Shown one piece after another: positions 32,261 to 40,995 of a stretch of DNA of 64,000 bases. Made by a program: the position numbers and the translations under genes. The DNA comes from Bordetella genomosp. 10 (GTDB taxonomy: Bacteria; Pseudomonadota; Gammaproteobacteria; Burkholderiales; Burkholderiaceae_B), in contig NZ_NEVM01000005.1 of assembly GCF_002261225.1 (NCBI RefSeq), forward strand, positions 1,426,001-1,490,000, given 5' to 3'. Within the stretch, counting starts at the first letter, position 1. The number at the start of each line of letters is the position of its first letter. Under the pieces are notes generated by a model. That model saw only the letters and a program-made list of their open reading frames with translations. It had not been told where the DNA came from and searched no databases.

Positions 32261-32312
32261 CTAGGATTTGCCCCATATTCCAAACGCCCGCACAAGGCCC
32301 CCGAAGGACGCC

Positions 32313-33074
32313 ATGCCCACCGCCTCCCGTGAACTTCCCCTGCCGCCCTACGCGCGCATCAAGCAGCACATCGTCGACCAGATCGAATCCGGCGAGTGGG
32401 CCGTCAACGACCAGGTGCCGTCGGAGAACCAGCTCGCCGCGCAGTTCGAGGTGTCGCGCATGACGGCGCGCCGCGCCATCCTGGAGCTGACCCAGGACGG
32501 CATCCTGGTGCGCAGCCAGGGCCTGGGCACTTTCGTCGCCGAGCAAAAGCCGGCGCTGCCCGTGCTGGAAGTGCGCAACATCGCCGAGGAAATCGCCCAG
32601 CGCGGCCACCGCTATTCCAACCGCGTGCTGCAACTGGAGCGCGTGACCGCGCCGGAAGGCGTCGCCACCGCGCTGGCGCTGGCCATCGACAAGTCCGTCT
32701 ATCACTCGCTGATCCTGCACCTGGACAACGACGTGCCGGTGCAACTGGAAGACCGCTACGTGAATCCGCGCGTCGCGCCGGACTACATCGAGCAGGACTT
32801 CAGCCGCGAAACCCCCAATGCCTACCTGACCCGCGTCGCGCCGCTGACCGCGGTCGAGCACGCCATCGAAGCCATCCTGCCCGACGCGCGCGTGGCCGGC
32901 TACCTGGACCTGAAGGCGCCGCAGGCCTGCCTGCAAGTGCTGCGCCGCACCTGGTCGGGCGAAGACGTCGTCACGTTCGCCCGCCTCATCCATCCCGGCG
33001 ACCGCTACCGCCTGACGGGACACGCCGTCATGTCCACGCGCCCCGCCCCCGCAAAGACGTCCGGAGACCAATAG
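32313..33074 (+). CDS. hutC: Histidine utilisation repressor HutC (GntR/HutC family)
   Basis: A 253-residue regulator with an N-terminal winged helix ([20 protein letters not shown]) and a C-terminal UTRA effector domain (from about residue 95; [16 protein letters not shown]). It represses hut genes and is released by urocanate. The ATG at 32313 follows GAAGGA; an in-frame start at 32268 would fall close to the operator. Stop is 2 bp before the hutU start. Confidence 0.93.
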   Translation: MPTASRELPLPPYARIKQHIVDQIESGEWAVNDQVPSENQLAAQFEVSRMTARRAILELTQDGILVRSQGLGTFVAEQKPALPVLEVRNIAEEIAQRGHRYSNRVLQLERVTAPEGVATALALAIDKSVYHSLILHLDNDVPVQLEDRYVNPRVAPDYIEQDFSRETPNAYLTRVAPLTAVEHAIEAILPDARVAGYLDLKAPQACLQVLRRTWSGEDVVTFARLIHPGDRYRLTGHAVMSTRPAPAKTSGDQ

Positions 33075-33076
33075 CC

Positions 33077-34765
33077 ATGACCTCGACCCCAGCCTCCCGG
33101 CTCGACCCGTCGCGTTCCATACGCGCGCCGCGCGGCGACGCCCTGACCTGCAAGAACTGGCTGATCGAAGCCGCCTACCGCATGATCCAGAACAACCTGG
33201 ATCCCGAAGTGGCCGAGCACCCCGAGGAACTGGTGGTGTACGGCGGCATCGGGCGCGCCGCGCGCGACTGGGCGTCCTACGACAAGATCCTCGACGTGCT
33301 GCGCCGCCTGCAACCCGACGAAACCCTGCTGGTCCAGTCCGGCAAGCCGGTCGGCGTATTCAGGACGCACGCGGACGCGCCGCGCGTGCTGCTGGCCAAC
33401 TCGAACCTGGTTCCGCACTGGGCCACGTGGGAACACTTCCACGAACTCGACCGCAAGGGCCTGATGATGTACGGCCAGATGACCGCGGGTAGCTGGATCT
33501 ACATCGGGTCGCAAGGCATCGTGCAGGGCACCTACGAAACCTTCTACGCCGTGGCCAACCGGCATTTCGGCGGCGATCCCAAGGGCCGCTGGATCCTCAC
33601 GGCGGGCCTGGGCGGCATGGGCGGCGCGCAGCCGCTGGCCGCCACCATGGCGGGCTTCAGCATGATCGCCGTGGAATGCGACGAATCGCGCATCGATTTC
33701 CGCCTGCGCACCCGCTACATCGACGTGAAGGCCAAGACGCTGGACGAGGCGCTGGGGCTGCTCGAGGAGGCCCGGCAAAACGGCCGCGCCCTGTCCATCG
33801 GGCTGCTCGGCAACGCCGCCGACGTGCTGCAGGAAATGGTCGAACGCGGCATCACGCCCGATTGCGTGACCGACCAGACCTCGGCGCACGATCCCCTGAA
33901 CGGCTACCTGCCCCAGGGCTGGAGCATGGCGCAATGGCGCGAGCGCCGCGCCTCGGACCCGGACGGCGTGGCGCGCGCCGCCAAGCAATCGATGGCCGGC
34001 CACGTGCGCGCCATGCTCACGCTGCAGGAACGCGGCGCGGCCACGCTGGACTACGGCAACAACATCCGCCAGATGGCGCTGGAAATGGGCGTGCGGAACG
34101 CCTTCGATTTCCCCGGCTTCGTGCCGGCCTACATCCGCCCGCTGTTCTGCGAGGGCATCGGGCCGTTCCGCTGGGTCGCCCTGTCCGGCGATCCGGAGGA
34201 CATCTACAAGACGGACGCCAAGGTCAAGGAACTGATCCCGCACGACAAGCACCTGCACAACTGGCTGGACATGGCGCGCGAGCGCATCGCCTTCCAGGGG
34301 CTGCCCGCCCGCATCTGCTGGGTCGGCGTGCGCGACCGCGCGCGGCTGGGCCTGGCCTTCAACGAGATGGTGCGCAACGGGGAATTGCGCGCGCCCGTGG
34401 TCATCGGCCGCGACCACCTGGACTCCGGTTCGGTGGCCAGCCCCAACCGCGAGACCGAGTCCATGCGCGACGGCTCGGACGCCGTGTCGGATTGGCCGCT
34501 GCTGAACGCCCTGCTGAACACCGCGAGCGGCGCGACGTGGGTGTCGCTGCATCACGGCGGCGGCGTCGGCATGGGCTTCTCGCAGCATGCGGGCGTGGTC
34601 ATCGTGTGCGACGGCACCCCGGAGGCCGCGCAACGCATCGGCCGGGTGCTGCACAACGATCCGGCCACCGGCGTCATGCGGCATGCGGACGCGGGCTACG
34701 ACGAGGCCATCGGCGCCGCGCGCGAGGCGGGCCTGGACCTGCCGATGCTGGACCGCCAAGCCTAA
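33077..34765 (+). CDS. hutU: Urocanate hydratase HutU
   Basis: NAD+-dependent cytosolic enzyme converting urocanate to imidazolonepropionate. The 562-residue length is standard. The NAD-binding block [19 protein letters not shown] and the active-site Cys in [16 protein letters not shown] are intact. It begins at the ATG of ATAGCCATG directly after hutC. Histidine ammonia-lyase (hutH), which makes urocanate, is not adjacent, unlike the usual hutU-hutH order. Confidence 0.96.
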   Translation: MTSTPASRLDPSRSIRAPRGDALTCKNWLIEAAYRMIQNNLDPEVAEHPEELVVYGGIGRAARDWASYDKILDVLRRLQPDETLLVQSGKPVGVFRTHADAPRVLLANSNLVPHWATWEHFHELDRKGLMMYGQMTAGSWIYIGSQGIVQGTYETFYAVANRHFGGDPKGRWILTAGLGGMGGAQPLAATMAGFSMIAVECDESRIDFRLRTRYIDVKAKTLDEALGLLEEARQNGRALSIGLLGNAADVLQEMVERGITPDCVTDQTSAHDPLNGYLPQGWSMAQWRERRASDPDGVARAAKQSMAGHVRAMLTLQERGAATLDYGNNIRQMALEMGVRNAFDFPGFVPAYIRPLFCEGIGPFRWVALSGDPEDIYKTDAKVKELIPHDKHLHNWLDMARERIAFQGLPARICWVGVRDRARLGLAFNEMVRNGELRAPVVIGRDHLDSGSVASPNRETESMRDGSDAVSDWPLLNALLNTASGATWVSLHHGGGVGMGFSQHAGVVIVCDGTPEAAQRIGRVLHNDPATGVMRHADAGYDEAIGAAREAGLDLPMLDRQA

Positions 34766-34787
34766 GCCCCGATCCGCATTGCGCTTC

Positions 34788-34846
34788 GCTTTTCGCTTAT
34801 AGCTTTTCACTCATTGCTTATCGCCTATCGCTCATCGCTTTCATCC
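34788..34846 (+). repeat. Pyrimidine-rich degenerate repeat after hutU
   Basis: A roughly 60-bp tract made of loosely repeated units such as TCGCTT, TTATAGC, TTATCGCC and TATCGCTCATCGC lies between hutU and the Bug receptor gene. It is AT-richer than the genes and has a period near 7-8 bp. It may be a slippage-grown spacer; no function is evident. Confidence 0.4.
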
Positions 34847-34925
34847 GCCGCGCCGGCCAAACTACGCAGAGAGCCGCCCCGGCGCGGCCCAACCCGGCAG
34901 TAGACACGAACACAAGGGGAATACC

Positions 34926-35915
34926 ATGAAGTTGTCTCTGATCCCGCGCCTGGCGGCAGCCGCCGGCGTCATCGTCGCGGCCGTCTCCGGCGGCGCGCAC
35001 GCGGCCGACACGGCCTATCCGTCGAAACCCGTCACCATCATCGTGCCATTCGGCGCGGGCGGCGTGGCCGACGCCATCGCGCGCATCGTCGGGCAGAAGC
35101 TGAACGAAGCCTGGAACGTGCCGGTCATCGTCGAGAACCGGCCCGGCGCCTCCGGCAACCTGGGCATGGGCCAGGTCGCGCGCGCCGCGCCGGACGGCTA
35201 CACGCTGGCCCTGGCGCCGGCCGGCAACCTTACCGTCAACCCGCTGCTCTACACCAACCTGAACTTCGACACGGCGCGCGCCTTCGCGCCCGTCACGCTG
35301 CTGGCGACCTCGCCCAACATCCTGGTGGTGAACCCCTCCGTGCCGGCCAAGGATTTCAAGTCCTTCGTCGAATACGCGAAGAGCAAGCCGGGCAACCTGA
35401 ACTTCGCCTCGCCGGGCGCCGGCAGCGGCGCGCACCTCGCGGGCGAACTGCTGAACCAGGTGGCCGGCGTGAAGACCGTGCACATCCCCTACAACGGCAT
35501 GGCGCCCGCCGTGACCGACGTGGTCGCGGGCAACGTGCAGATGATGTTCGCGGGCGTGTCCACCGTGCTGCCCTTCATCCGCGGCGGCAAGCTGAACGCG
35601 CTGGCCATCGCCGGCCCGAAGCGCCTGCCGCAATTGCCCGAGGTGCCCACCGTCGCGGAAAGCGGCTACCCGGGCTTCGACGTCACTTCCTGGTACGGGC
35701 TGGTCGCCCCCGCGAAAACGCCGCCTGAAGTCGTGGCCAAGCTGCAGCGCGACATCGCCGCCGCCCTGAAGGATCCAGCCGTGCGCCGGAAATTCGAGGA
35801 CCAGGGCGTGGATCCCGCCAACACCACCACCCCGGAATTCGCCGCCATGATCCACGACGAGTCGCGCAAATGGGCGGACATCGTGAAGACGGCCGGCATC
35901 AAGCCCATCCAGTAA
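34926..35915 (+). CDS. Bug/TctC-family periplasmic solute receptor
   Basis: A 329-residue tripartite tricarboxylate receptor. A Sec signal (about residues 1-27, ending AHA) precedes YPSKPVTIIVPFGAGG, the standard Bug opening, and ENRPGASGNLGMGQVARA. These proteins bind small carboxylates or amino acids for TctAB; Bordetella genomes contain dozens. AGGGG eight bases upstream supports the start. No tctA/tctB genes are near. Place in the hut operon suggests a histidine- or urocanate-related ligand, which is inference. Confidence 0.92.
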   Translation: MKLSLIPRLAAAAGVIVAAVSGGAHAADTAYPSKPVTIIVPFGAGGVADAIARIVGQKLNEAWNVPVIVENRPGASGNLGMGQVARAAPDGYTLALAPAGNLTVNPLLYTNLNFDTARAFAPVTLLATSPNILVVNPSVPAKDFKSFVEYAKSKPGNLNFASPGAGSGAHLAGELLNQVAGVKTVHIPYNGMAPAVTDVVAGNVQMMFAGVSTVLPFIRGGKLNALAIAGPKRLPQLPEVPTVAESGYPGFDVTSWYGLVAPAKTPPEVVAKLQRDIAAALKDPAVRRKFEDQGVDPANTTTPEFAAMIHDESRKWADIVKTAGIKPIQ

Positions 35916-35928
35916 GCCCGGAGACATC

Positions 35929-36933
35929 ATGCAGTCCATCGACATCACCTACCTGAACGGCCCCGACGTAAAGGCCCTGGACATCACCGACGCCGAGATC
36001 CTGGCGGCCGTGGAAGGCGCCCTGCGCGCCCAGGGGCTGGGACAGACCGTCATCGAGCCGCGCGTGCACCTGGTGCCGGAGTCGTCCGACAAGGGCCACT
36101 TCAACGTGCTGCGCGGCTACATCGCGCCGCTGAACGTCGCGGGCGTCAAGGTCGTCAGCGATTTCGTCGACAACTACAAGGTCGACCTGCCCTCCGAGAT
36201 GGCGCTGCTGAACCTGTTCGACCCGGTCACCGGCAAGCCCCTGGCCATCGTCGACGCCACCGCCATTACCGACATGCGCACCGGGGCGGTCACCGCGCTG
36301 GGCGCCAAGCACCTGGCGCGCAAGGGCAGCAAGGTGCTGGGGCATATCGGCGCGCGCGGCACCTCGTACTGGAACGTGCGGCTGCTGGATAGCCTCTTCG
36401 ATTTCGACGAGATCCGCGTGCACTCGCGCCGCCCGGAAAGCCGGGAGGCGTTCGGCGAGCGCCTGTCGCGCGACCTGGGCAAGACGGTGAAGGTGGTGGA
36501 GGACTGGGAATCGTGCGTGCGCGGCGCCGATATCGTCGTCGAGGCGTCGCGCCTGCCCAAGCCCACGCCGCTGCTGAAAACGGAATGGATCAAGCCCGGC
36601 GCCCTGGTCATGCCCTATGGCACCATGAGCGCCGTCGAGCTATCGCTGACGGACATCATGGGCAAGGTCGTGGTGGACGATTGGGGGCAGTGCCGCAAGG
36701 GCCTGCCTTTCGGCTCGCTGCGCGCGCACGTGGACAGCGACCGCATCACGCAGGAGAACCTGCACGCGGAGATCGGGCAGATCGTGGCTGGGCTGAAGCC
36801 GGGGCGCGAGCGCGAGGACGAGACCATCCTGTTCTGGCATCGCGGCCTGTCGACCACCGACATCGCCCTGGGCCAGGCCATGCTCGACAAGGCGCGCCGC
36901 CTGGGCATCGGCCAGACCTTGAAGTTCGCGTGA
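35929..36933 (+). CDS. Ornithine cyclodeaminase / mu-crystallin family protein
   Basis: A 334-residue NAD(P)-dependent enzyme of the OCD_Mu_crystall family, which includes ornithine cyclodeaminase, alanine dehydrogenase (archaeal) and ketimine reductases. Features are the substrate loop (KVDLPSEMALLNLFDP), DATAITDMRTGAVTALGAK and the Rossmann stretch KVLGHIGARGTSYWNVRLLD. In standard family members the glycine loop is GxGxQ; GARGTSYW is a variant. Start follows CGGAG. Its role beside hut genes is unclear; it may act on a histidine-derived amino acid. Confidence 0.86.
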   Translation: MQSIDITYLNGPDVKALDITDAEILAAVEGALRAQGLGQTVIEPRVHLVPESSDKGHFNVLRGYIAPLNVAGVKVVSDFVDNYKVDLPSEMALLNLFDPVTGKPLAIVDATAITDMRTGAVTALGAKHLARKGSKVLGHIGARGTSYWNVRLLDSLFDFDEIRVHSRRPESREAFGERLSRDLGKTVKVVEDWESCVRGADIVVEASRLPKPTPLLKTEWIKPGALVMPYGTMSAVELSLTDIMGKVVVDDWGQCRKGLPFGSLRAHVDSDRITQENLHAEIGQIVAGLKPGREREDETILFWHRGLSTTDIALGQAMLDKARRLGIGQTLKFA

Positions 36934-36938
36934 TCGCC

Positions 36939-37805
36939 ATGCCGGCCGCGCCGCTGATTACGTCGACGCGCATGTACGACGCGGCGCCCGCGGCGCGGGC
37001 GGCGTGGCATGCGCTGCTGGGCGAAGGACACCGGCGCGCCGGCCTGCGGGTGGCCTTCGTCGAGCATGGCTGGCCCACGCCGATCGGCGAGCTGTGGCAG
37101 CGTCCCGGCCTGTGCGGCGCCTTCATGTGCGGCTGGCCGTATGCGCGCGCGCTGCGCGCCGGCCGCGCCTATGCGGCCGTGGCCGCGGTGGCGCCCGCCT
37201 GGCCGGCCTACGGCGACCTGGCCCGCTATCGCAGCGAATTCCTCGTGCGCGAGGACACGGGTTGGACCCGCGTGGAAGACGCGCTGGGCAGCCGCTACGG
37301 CTGGATGGTGCGGGACTCGCAATCGGGCTGGAACGCGCCCCGCCGCAGGCTCGCGGCCATCGCGCGTGAACGTGGCGAATGCGGCGAACGCGGCGGACGC
37401 GATGGAGGCGACGGAGGCGACCCACGGCTCTTCCAGGAATCGAAGGGCCCGTACGGCAATCCGCGCGGGCTGTTGCAGGCGCTGCGGCAAGGGGAGATCG
37501 ACCTGACCGCGCTGGACGGTTGGTACCTGGACCTGCTGCGCGCCCACGATCCCGCCGCGCTGGCCGGGATACGCACGGTCGGCTGGACCGATTGGACGCC
37601 GAATCCCCTGCTCGTCAGCGGACCGGACGTCGACCCCGAAACGACGTCGCGGCTGTCCCGCGTCCTGCTCGCCATGCACGAGGACGCCGGCGGCGCCCTG
37701 CTGTTGCGGCAAGCGCACGTGGCGCGGTTCGTCGCGGCGGATCCCAAGTCCTACGAAGTGCTGCTCGATGACGAAGACGCCGGCCACTACCCGGAAATCA
37801 GATGA
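36939..37805 (+). CDS. PhnD-like periplasmic-binding-fold protein without signal peptide
   Basis: A 288-residue protein related by eye to the phosphate/phosphonate-binding PhnD family (GELWQRPGLCGAFMCGWPYA, then YRSEFLVREDTGW and YLDLLRAHDPAALAG). No Sec signal is present, so it should stay in the cytoplasm. Residues about 146-162 are a Gly/Asp/Glu/Arg insertion (GGRDGGDGGD) coded by slippage-type repeats. A GTG at 36930, overlapping the preceding stop, is an alternative start. It lies between the OCD gene and hutD; a ligand-binding or regulatory role is speculative. Confidence 0.68.
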   Translation: MPAAPLITSTRMYDAAPAARAAWHALLGEGHRRAGLRVAFVEHGWPTPIGELWQRPGLCGAFMCGWPYARALRAGRAYAAVAAVAPAWPAYGDLARYRSEFLVREDTGWTRVEDALGSRYGWMVRDSQSGWNAPRRRLAAIARERGECGERGGRDGGDGGDPRLFQESKGPYGNPRGLLQALRQGEIDLTALDGWYLDLLRAHDPAALAGIRTVGWTDWTPNPLLVSGPDVDPETTSRLSRVLLAMHEDAGGALLLRQAHVARFVAADPKSYEVLLDDEDAGHYPEIR

Positions 37806-37861
37806 TCCCGCGCGGGAAGCCACGCCCGTGAACCGGGCATTCGGTATCAAGGAAGCCAGCC

Positions 37862-38581
37862 GTGAATGAAACGCCCCGGAATGAAACGCCTTCGAATGAA
37901 ACGCCCCCCGTCATCGTCGCCTCGCCCGCGCGCGTCCTGCGGCTGGACGACCTGCCCGCCACCCCATGGAGGAACGGCGGCGGCGTCACCCGCGAACTGG
38001 CGCGCGCGGAACTGCCCGGCGGATCGGGCTTTGCCTGGCGCCTGAGCATCGCCGATATCGACCGGCCCGGCCCCTTCTCGGACTTCCAGGGCTATCGCCG
38101 GCAATTGATCCTGCTGGCCGGCCACGGGCTGCACCTGGGCGGGCCCGGCATGCGCGGCGTGCGGCTGGACCGGCCCGGCGACATGCACGTGTTCGATGGC
38201 GCGGCCCCTGTCTCCGCGACCCTGTACGGCGGGCCTTGCCGCGACGTCAACCTCATGACGGCCCATGCGGCGCCCTGCCATTGGGAAGTGCAACTGCTGC
38301 GCGACGCGTCGCTGGACCTCGCGGGCGGCTTCGCGCTATTTCCGGTGCAAGGCCAATGGCAAGCGCGCGCCGTCGATGCGGCCGGCGCGACCGGCGGTGA
38401 CGGCGACGCGAGTTGCACCGACACTGCCGCGGACGATGCAGGCAAGGCGGCATCTTCGGCCCCATGCATCGCCGGCCCGGGCGACGTGTTGGCACACTTG
38501 GACGCGCCCGCCGCCTCCACGCTGCACTGCGCGGGCAGCGGCCTGGCCATCCTGCTGCGGCTGCGGCCTCATCGATCCTGA
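37862..38581 (+). CDS. hutD: HutD family protein
   Basis: A 239-residue cupin-like protein of the HutD/Ves family, found in hut operons and thought to limit hut expression or bind formylglutamate. Core motifs are TPWRNGGGVTRELA, WRLSIADIDRPGPFSDF and GYRRQLILLAGHG. The GTG start at 37862 has AAGGAAG upstream. The N-terminus encodes three 15-bp repeats (NETPR, NETPS, NETPP) absent from typical members, and the region 170-200 is an Ala/Asp-rich insertion. Last gene of the hutC operon. Confidence 0.88.
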   Translation: MNETPRNETPSNETPPVIVASPARVLRLDDLPATPWRNGGGVTRELARAELPGGSGFAWRLSIADIDRPGPFSDFQGYRRQLILLAGHGLHLGGPGMRGVRLDRPGDMHVFDGAAPVSATLYGGPCRDVNLMTAHAAPCHWEVQLLRDASLDLAGGFALFPVQGQWQARAVDAAGATGGDGDASCTDTAADDAGKAASSAPCIAGPGDVLAHLDAPAASTLHCAGSGLAILLRLRPHRS

Positions 38582-39019
38582 AACGGACGCGGACAACGAC
38601 CGCGTCCCCTCCCGGACATAGGCCATCGCGCCTGTCATTGGCGGCCCGGAGCGCACCTCGCGCAACGCTTGTCCGTGCACGACATCCGGCTCAGCCACGC
38701 TAGCTTCCGGCAATGGCGCCAGATGCGCGCGGATCGCCTGATCGGCGGCATTCTCTCTTCAAAAAGAGAAGCCGGCGTTCAAGCTCCAGTCAGTCTCGCT
38801 CTCCATCGATTCCGCATGCGCCCATCTTTTTGATGCAGGTCAACGTATCCGGCCAACGCCACGGAAAAGTCATCTTTCGCGCATGCTCACGGGTATATGC
38901 TCGACCACATATCGAGAAGTTCCTGTGTTCATGGTGCAAGGGCTCAACGCGCCGCTCCGGCCTGTTCGACGTTGCCCTGTGTATCCCGCTGGCATGTCCC
39001 TCTTCAAGGAGTCTCTTCA
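38582..39019. other. Intergenic region between hut and mdc operons
   Basis: The 438 bp contain no intact gene. They hold a short trace of an AraC-type helix-turn-helix (38658-38750) and, from about 38780 to 38990, an AT-richer promoter region for mdcA. AAGGAG at 39006-39011 is the mdcA ribosome-binding site. No mdcR regulator gene is adjacent. Confidence 0.5.
38658..38750 (+). pseudogene. Trace of an AraC-family regulator C-terminus
   Basis: In one frame the DNA reads LAQRLSVHDIRLSHASF continuing into RQWRQMRADRLIGG, which resembles the first helix-turn-helix and the SFRQWRQ signature of AraC-type activators. The frame breaks on both sides and no domain remains upstream or downstream. It could be a remnant of a deleted regulator. 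The stretch is only 31 codons, so chance is not excluded. Confidence 0.3.
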
Positions 39020-40666
39020 ATGGGAAAGTGGACCACGCAGAACGACGCCAGGGCGCGTCGCATCGAATCCGGATCGCAATATGCCAAGGGCAAGGTCGTC
39101 ATGGGGGATCAGGTCACGCCCTTTCTCGAGGCCGTCCTGCATCCCGGCGATCGCGTATGCCTGGAAGGCGACAATCAAAAGCAGGCGCAGGTGCTGGCCC
39201 AGGCCATGATGGACCTGGACCCGGCCAGGATCCACGATCTCCACATGGTGCAATCCGGGATCGTGCTGCCCGAGCACCTGGATCTCTACGAGCGCGGCAT
39301 CGCCCGCAAGCTCGATTACTCCTACTCCGGCCCGCAGTCGCTGCGCATCACCAGCATGCTGGTCGACGGCAAGATCGAGCTGGGCGCCGTCCACACCTAC
39401 CTGGAACTGTTTGCCCGCTACTTCGTCGACCTCACGCCCAACGTCGCGCTGATCGCGGCGGTGTGCGCCGACAAGGACGGCAATCTCTACACGGGCCCGA
39501 ATACGGAAGACACGCCCACCATCGTGGAGGCCACCACCTTCAAGGGCGGCCTGGTCGTCGCGCAGGTCGAGAAGATCGTCGACAAGGTGCCGCGCGTGGA
39601 CATCCCGGGAGACCGCGTGCATTTCCTCGTCGAGACCGGCAAGCCGTTCTATGTCGAGCCGCTCTTCACGCGGGATCCGGGCGCCATCACGCCGACGCAG
39701 ATCCTGTGCGCCATGATGGCGATCAAGGGCATCTACGGTCCTTACCAGGTCCAGCGCATCAATCATGGCATCGGCTTCAGCACCGCCGCCATCGAACTGA
39801 TCCTCCCGACCTTCGGCGAGAAGCTCGGACTCAAGGGCAAGATCGCCACGCACTGGGCCCTGAATCCGCACCCGACCCTGATCCCGGCCATCGAGGCAGG
39901 CTGGGTGCAGCAGATCCACAGCTTCGGCTCCGAAGTCGGCATGGAGCACTACATGGCCGCGCGGCCCGACATCTATTTCACCGGCGTGGACGGCGGACTG
40001 CGATCGAACCGGGCGTTCTGCCAGACCGCCGGGCTGTATGCCTGCGACATCTTCATCGGCTCGACCTTGCAGATCGATCTCGACGGCAATAGTTCGACCG
40101 TCACGGAAAGCCGCACGGCCGGCTTCGGCGGCGCGCCGAACATGGGATCGGACCCGCATGGCCGGCGCCACGGCAGCGCCCCTTGGCTGAAGGCCGGCGC
40201 CGAGGCCTATCCCGATACGCCGGCGGCGCTGCGCCGGGGCCGCAAGCTGGTGGTGCAGATCGGCGAGACCTTCGGCGACAAGAACGTGCCACTTTTCGTC
40301 GAGCAGCTCGACGCCATCAAGCTTTCGCAAAAGCTCGGGCTGGACCTCGCGCCGGTCATGATCTATGGCGATGACCTGACGCACATCGTCACCGAGGAAG
40401 GCATCGCCAACCTGCTGCTTTGCCGCAATGCCGACGAGCGCGAGCAGGCGATCCGGGGCGTGGCCGGCTACACCGAGGTCGGCCGCGGCCGCGACAAGAA
40501 AGAGGTCGAGCGCTTGCGCCAGCGGGGCGTCATCCAGCGCCCCGAGGATCTCGGCATCGATCCGCTGGACGCGGACCGCCGCTGGCTGGCCGCCCGCTCC
40601 ATCAAGGATCTGATGCTGGCCTCCGGCGGGCTCTACGACCCGCCCAGCAAATTCCGGAACTGGTAA
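39020..40666 (+). CDS. mdcA: Malonate decarboxylase alpha subunit MdcA (acetyl-S-ACP:malonate ACP transferase)
   Basis: A 548-residue CoA-transferase-fold subunit that moves the acyl carrier protein between acetate and malonate in the biotin-independent malonate decarboxylase. The opening MGKWTTQNDARARRI and the stretches HDLHMVQSGIVLPEHL and GTRSTVTESRTAGFGGAPN-like (NSSTVTESRTAGFGGAP) are typical. AAGGAG nine bases upstream fixes the start at 39020, although the frame is open from 38897. First gene of the mdcACDEGBH operon. Confidence 0.94.
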   Translation: MGKWTTQNDARARRIESGSQYAKGKVVMGDQVTPFLEAVLHPGDRVCLEGDNQKQAQVLAQAMMDLDPARIHDLHMVQSGIVLPEHLDLYERGIARKLDYSYSGPQSLRITSMLVDGKIELGAVHTYLELFARYFVDLTPNVALIAAVCADKDGNLYTGPNTEDTPTIVEATTFKGGLVVAQVEKIVDKVPRVDIPGDRVHFLVETGKPFYVEPLFTRDPGAITPTQILCAMMAIKGIYGPYQVQRINHGIGFSTAAIELILPTFGEKLGLKGKIATHWALNPHPTLIPAIEAGWVQQIHSFGSEVGMEHYMAARPDIYFTGVDGGLRSNRAFCQTAGLYACDIFIGSTLQIDLDGNSSTVTESRTAGFGGAPNMGSDPHGRRHGSAPWLKAGAEAYPDTPAALRRGRKLVVQIGETFGDKNVPLFVEQLDAIKLSQKLGLDLAPVMIYGDDLTHIVTEEGIANLLLCRNADEREQAIRGVAGYTEVGRGRDKKEVERLRQRGVIQRPEDLGIDPLDADRRWLAARSIKDLMLASGGLYDPPSKFRNW

Positions 40667-40680
40667 CAGGAGAACCGCAG

Positions 40681-40995
40681 ATGGAAAACCTGATCTACAC
40701 GCTCAAGGCGTCCAAGGCCGCCTCGGGCACCAAGAAACTGGCCATCCTCGGCGTGGTGGCTTCCGGCGATCTCGAGGTCCTGCTCGAACGCACCTTGTCG
40801 GCGGACGAATGCCGCGTGGAAATCGCGACCACGGCGCATGGCTTCGGCGCGGTATGGCAGGACGTCGTCCATGATTTCGTCGACGGCCACGGCACCGGCG
40901 GGCTGCGCATCTCGATCAACGACGGCGGCGCCCGCCCCGATACCGTCCTGCTGCGCCTGGCGCAGGGCGTCAAGCTCATCGAGGAGAAGGAATAA
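40681..40995 (+). CDS. mdcC: Malonate decarboxylase acyl carrier protein MdcC (delta subunit)
   Basis: A 104-residue acyl carrier protein that bears 2'-(5''-triphosphoribosyl)-3'-dephospho-CoA. The attachment serine is Ser28 in GVVASGDLEVLLE. The tail ALRLAQGVKLIEEKE-like end and total length fit the family. It lies 14 bp after mdcA, and its TAA overlaps the mdcD start as TAATG. Confidence 0.95.
   Translation: MENLIYTLKASKAASGTKKLAILGVVASGDLEVLLERTLSADECRVEIATTAHGFGAVWQDVVHDFVDGHGTGGLRISINDGGARPDTVLLRLAQGVKLIEEKE

Noticed and set aside
33005..34810. A 601-codon minus-strand frame opposite hutU
   Set aside because: Shadow of HutU; composition is that of an antisense frame.
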